Assembly (NCBI GenBank): GCA_947166205.1
Contig: CAMVDI010000077.1
Coordinates: forward strand, 1-7,997
From: an uncultured Clostridia bacterium
Lineage (GTDB): Bacteria; Bacillota_A; Clostridia; Christensenellales; Aristaeellaceae
Length of the DNA stretch: 7,997 nucleotides
Reading direction: 5' to 3'
Shown here piece after piece: positions 6,243 through 7,997 of this stretch. Both the position numbers and the translations under genes were made by a program. Every line of letters begins with the position of its first letter. The first letter of the stretch is position 1. The notes under the pieces are model-generated. The model was not told where the DNA came from. It made no database searches and saw nothing but the letters and a program-made list of their open reading frames with translations.

Positions 6243-7472
6243 ATGCTGAAACACCCGGTTTGCATTCTGGCTGCCGCGGCGCTGATCCTTTCGGCGTCCG
6301 CGGGCCTGGGCGAGGTTTCCGCCCGGGGCGGGGAATACGATCCGCCGCTGCGGGATCTGGCGGCGCAAGCCGGTTTTTCCATCGGGATCTGTCTGAGCCC
6401 CAACCAGCTGTCGGATCCCGCGTACCTGGATCTGCTCGCTTCCCAGTTCAATTCCACCACCTGCACCAACGAGACGAAGGCCTACTCCCTTCTGGATCAG
6501 CGGGCCAGCCAGCGCAGCGGGGACGGTATGCCCCGCATGAACTTCACGATGGCGGATAAAATGGTCGGATGGGCGCAGGAGCACGGAATCGGTGTGCGCG
6601 GACATGTCCTGACCTGGGACGCCTATATGACGGAATGGTTTTTCCACGAGGACTACGACGCGGCGAAGCCTGTCGCGTCCCGGGAAGTGCTGCTGGCCCG
6701 GATGGAAAGCTATATCACCCAGGTGATGACCCACTTCGAAACGGAATTCCCCGGGGTCATCTACTGCTGGGATGTGGTGAACGAGGCGATGGGGGATTCC
6801 CCGGAGGAAACGCTGGCGGGGGATCCCTGCCTGCTCCGGACCAGCCGCGGCGGAACGCCCAACGCCTTCTACCAATATGTGGGCGCGGACTATGTGGAGT
6901 ATTCCTTCCTGTACGCCCGGAACGCGGCGGAAGCGATGGGAAAGGATATCCGGCTGTTCTACAATGATTACAACATGCTCTATCCCGCCAAGCGAAACGC
7001 CGCAAAGCATCTGGTTGAGAAGATCAACAGCTTCGCGCAGGACGGGAACGGACAGAACCGGAAACTGATCGACGGAATCGGAATGCAGGGTTACATGGGC
7101 GGATACGGCCTCCAGAAGGGCTGCCTGAGCCCCGACCTGATCAAAAACACGGAAGAAAGCATCCGCGCCTTCGCGGAGCTGGGCATGGAAGTGCATATCA
7201 CCGAAATGGCGCTTCGGAACTACGACGAGTCCCTGTCCGGGGAGCACGCCGCCTTCTATGGCAAAATGTTCGCCATGCTGGCCCGGATCAACGGGGAGAT
7301 CGGCCGGAACGCGCTGACGAACGTGACGATCTGGGGCGTCAGCGACGTGACCCCGAACGCCATGAACGGATACGTATGGAAGCTGAACGGAACCTGGTCC
7401 GGCATTCTGACGGAGAAGGGCGAAATCAAGACATCCTTCGATGCCATGTATGACAGCCTGAAAGGCGAATGA
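6243..7472 (+). CDS. Secreted glycoside hydrolase family 10 enzyme (endo-1,4-beta-xylanase type)
   Basis: GH10 enzymes are retaining endo-hydrolases that cut the beta-1,4-xylan backbone. The 409-residue protein starts at ATG 6243 (AAAAGGA at 6226-6232). It begins with a signal peptide: K3/H4, a hydrophobic core at 6-17 and an ASA-G type signal peptidase I site near residue 20. The catalytic barrel fills the rest, with no binding module, dockerin or anchor. Acid/base E181 lies in WDVVNEA and nucleophile E321 in VHITEM. Also visible are N76 and K79 (subsite contacts), H121 and W125 in GHVLTWDAYMTEWFF, Q282 in GMQGYMGG and W364 in IWGVSD. Positions normally His, Gln and His are here D126, Y128 and Y284. 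The frame is open upstream to 6102, but that would put ~47 residues before the signal peptide and overlap the ABC-F gene. It is the last gene of the + strand cluster. Xylan is the likely substrate class, but exact specificity is uncertain. Confidence 0.93.
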   Translation: MLKHPVCILAAAALILSASAGLGEVSARGGEYDPPLRDLAAQAGFSIGICLSPNQLSDPAYLDLLASQFNSTTCTNETKAYSLLDQRASQRSGDGMPRMNFTMADKMVGWAQEHGIGVRGHVLTWDAYMTEWFFHEDYDAAKPVASREVLLARMESYITQVMTHFETEFPGVIYCWDVVNEAMGDSPEETLAGDPCLLRTSRGGTPNAFYQYVGADYVEYSFLYARNAAEAMGKDIRLFYNDYNMLYPAKRNAAKHLVEKINSFAQDGNGQNRKLIDGIGMQGYMGGYGLQKGCLSPDLIKNTEESIRAFAELGMEVHITEMALRNYDESLSGEHAAFYGKMFAMLARINGEIGRNALTNVTIWGVSDVTPNAMNGYVWKLNGTWSGILTEKGEIKTSFDAMYDSLKGE

Positions 7473-7490
7473 TCCGAAAGAGGAAAGCCG

Positions 7491-7856
7491 TCAGGCCGGG
7501 CAGGAGATCTCCGCGATCTTCTCGATGGTATGGTGCAGCATGTCCACCAGGCCGGAATCCGCCGCCCGGTAAAGCATCTCCCTCCGGTCCCGCCGGGACA
7601 CGATGAGCCCCGCGGCCTTCAGCAGGCGAAGATGATGGGACACGGCGGGGCTGGACATGCTGACGTAGCGGGCAATATCCGCGACACACTCCTCCGTATG
7701 ACACAGGAGCCAGAAAATACGGAGCCGGGAGGGATCCCCCAGCTGGCTCAGCGCGTACGACACAGTCCGGACCGTATCCTCATCCGGAAGCGCTTCCAGG
7801 AGAAGGGCCTGGGTATCCTCCGGCTGATGATGATGCGGCATTCCATTCACGTTCAT
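7491..7856 (-). CDS. ArsR/SmtB-family transcriptional regulator, probably metal-responsive
   Basis: This is a 121-residue winged-helix repressor on the - strand. ATG is at 7856-7854, with a perfect AAGGAGG (7869-7863) six bases upstream. The core is typical: ALSQLGDPSRLRIFWLL (dimer/first helices, 35-51), ECVADIARYVSMSSPAVSHHLRLLKAAGLI (helix-turn-helix, 56-85), and the wing SRRDRREMLYRAAD (87-100). ArsR proteins release DNA when they bind metal or another ligand. Possible ligands are H8-H9-H10 at the N terminus, C52 and C57 around the alpha-3 position, and C119 near the C terminus. The alpha-5 zinc site of CzrA/SmtB is not intact (D100 present, then G102, K113 and E116 where histidines would be), so zinc sensing through that site is unlikely. 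The gene is convergent with the xylanase gene (17 bases between stops). Its target, often a metal efflux gene in relatives, is not visible in the window. Confidence 0.92.
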   Translation of the reverse strand: MNVNGMPHHHQPEDTQALLLEALPDEDTVRTVSYALSQLGDPSRLRIFWLLCHTEECVADIARYVSMSSPAVSHHLRLLKAAGLIVSRRDRREMLYRAADSGLVDMLHHTIEKIAEISCPA

Positions 7857-7997
7857 GCGTATCCTCCTTGCAGGAAACAGGCTCAGTATTCTGACGGTCT
7901 GCCGCGTTCGGGCGGCAGACGTTTTGTATGCCCCGGCGGGGCGCCCGCTGTCCGCTGAACCGCAGCTGCGCGCCGGACGGCAGGATCTTTTCGGGAT
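7857..7997. other. Upstream region of arsR; no gene recognised
   Basis: This 141-base end of the window holds the arsR ribosome binding site (7863-7869), a 4-4-4 dyad TCAG-TATT-CTGA (7883-7894) that could be part of an operator, a strong hairpin (7897-7920), and smaller GC-rich palindromes (CCCCGGCGGGG at 7931-7941, CGCAGCTGCG at 7961-7970). No convincing -35/-10 pair was found for arsR on the - strand. Several reading frames are open to the window edge on the - strand, but their translations are arginine/proline/alanine-rich and unlike a folded protein. I do not call a gene here. Confidence 0.5.
7897..7925 (+). terminator. Terminator-like hairpin on the + strand, with no + strand gene just before it
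   Basis: GTCTGCCGC (7897-7905) and GCGGCAGAC (7912-7920) form a perfect 9-bp stem with a 6-base loop (GTTCGG). G-TTTT-G follows at 7921-7926. The T run is short but the stem is strong, and the order hairpin-then-T fits the + strand only; on the - strand no T run follows. The nearest + strand gene upstream is the xylanase, 424 bases away, with arsR lying antisense in between. Alternatively the dyad may be a regulatory site or leader structure for arsR. Confidence 0.5.

Noticed and set aside
3833..6469. 878-residue open frame on the - strand across the dipeptidase, ABC-F and xylanase genes
   Set aside because: It is opposite three well-supported genes with conserved motifs, crosses their intergenic gaps and has no domain of its own, so it is a GC-driven shadow frame.
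7491..7856. ArsR regulator as a dedicated controller of the adjacent xylanase
   Set aside because: The genes are convergent, the arsR upstream region faces away from the xylanase, and ArsR proteins normally control their own or a divergent/downstream metal gene.
7530..7958. 142-residue + strand frame covering the arsR region and ending in the hairpin zone
   Set aside because: It lies antisense to a clear ArsR protein, has no good ribosome binding site and its translation shows no folded-protein character.
7883..7997. Possible - strand gene end just upstream of arsR (frame open from the window edge to a TGA at 7883-7885)
   Set aside because: Only about 38 codons are visible, the translation is R/P/A-rich, and a strong GC hairpin lies inside it, so there is not enough to call a gene.
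1..7997. CRISPR arrays, insertion sequences, phage genes, tRNA, rRNA and riboswitches
   Set aside because: No direct repeats with regular spacing, no transposase or integrase motifs and no RNA gene signatures were seen. Almost all sequence is accounted for by ordinary coding genes.

Overview
The window is a GC-rich stretch of bacterial chromosome. It looks like an anaerobic Clostridia-type Firmicute from a gut or rumen. The reasons are strong AAGGAGG-type ribosome binding sites, a YkpA/YbiT-type ABC-F protein, a PepV/Sapep-type dipeptidase, a GH10 xylanase with a plant-fibre-degrader flavour, and an ArsR regulator of a kind common in Clostridia. I lean weakly towards a high-GC lineage such as Christensenellales. 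I cannot name the species.

Layout: bases 1-321 hold the 3' end of a gene that I read as the CYTH-like C-terminal domain of an AAA/Ttd14-type protein. It is followed by an inverted repeat over its stop codon and a good intrinsic terminator (378-411). From 455 to 7472 there are six genes, all on the + strand and 13-67 bases apart, so probably one transcription unit: a single-pass membrane protein of unknown function, uvrC (nucleotide excision repair), a 97-residue protein of unknown function, an M20 zinc dipeptidase of the PepV family, an ABC-F ATPase, and a secreted GH10 glycoside hydrolase. An ArsR/SmtB-family regulator (7491-7856, - strand) converges on the xylanase gene with only 17 bases between stop codons. 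The last 141 bases, upstream of that regulator, contain a strong hairpin followed by a short T run that reads as a + strand terminator. No gene could be supported there.

The genes do not form one obvious pathway. uvrC, the dipeptidase and the ABC-F protein are general cell functions, and the xylanase at the operon's 3' end is an accessory function with no transporter or sugar regulator beside it. I see no mobile element, CRISPR array, phage gene, tRNA or rRNA, and no defence-type system.

The strongest unusual signal is in the ABC-F protein. Walker A, the catalytic glutamate and the switch histidine of its second ATPase domain, plus the signature motif of its first, are all degenerate, and all of these lie in the same composite ATP site. 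The other site is fully consensus. Two further points deserve a look. The GH10 enzyme keeps both catalytic glutamates but has changed several active-site residues that are normally invariant. The only terminator-like hairpin downstream of the xylanase lies beyond arsR, so the xylanase transcript may run antisense through the whole regulator gene.
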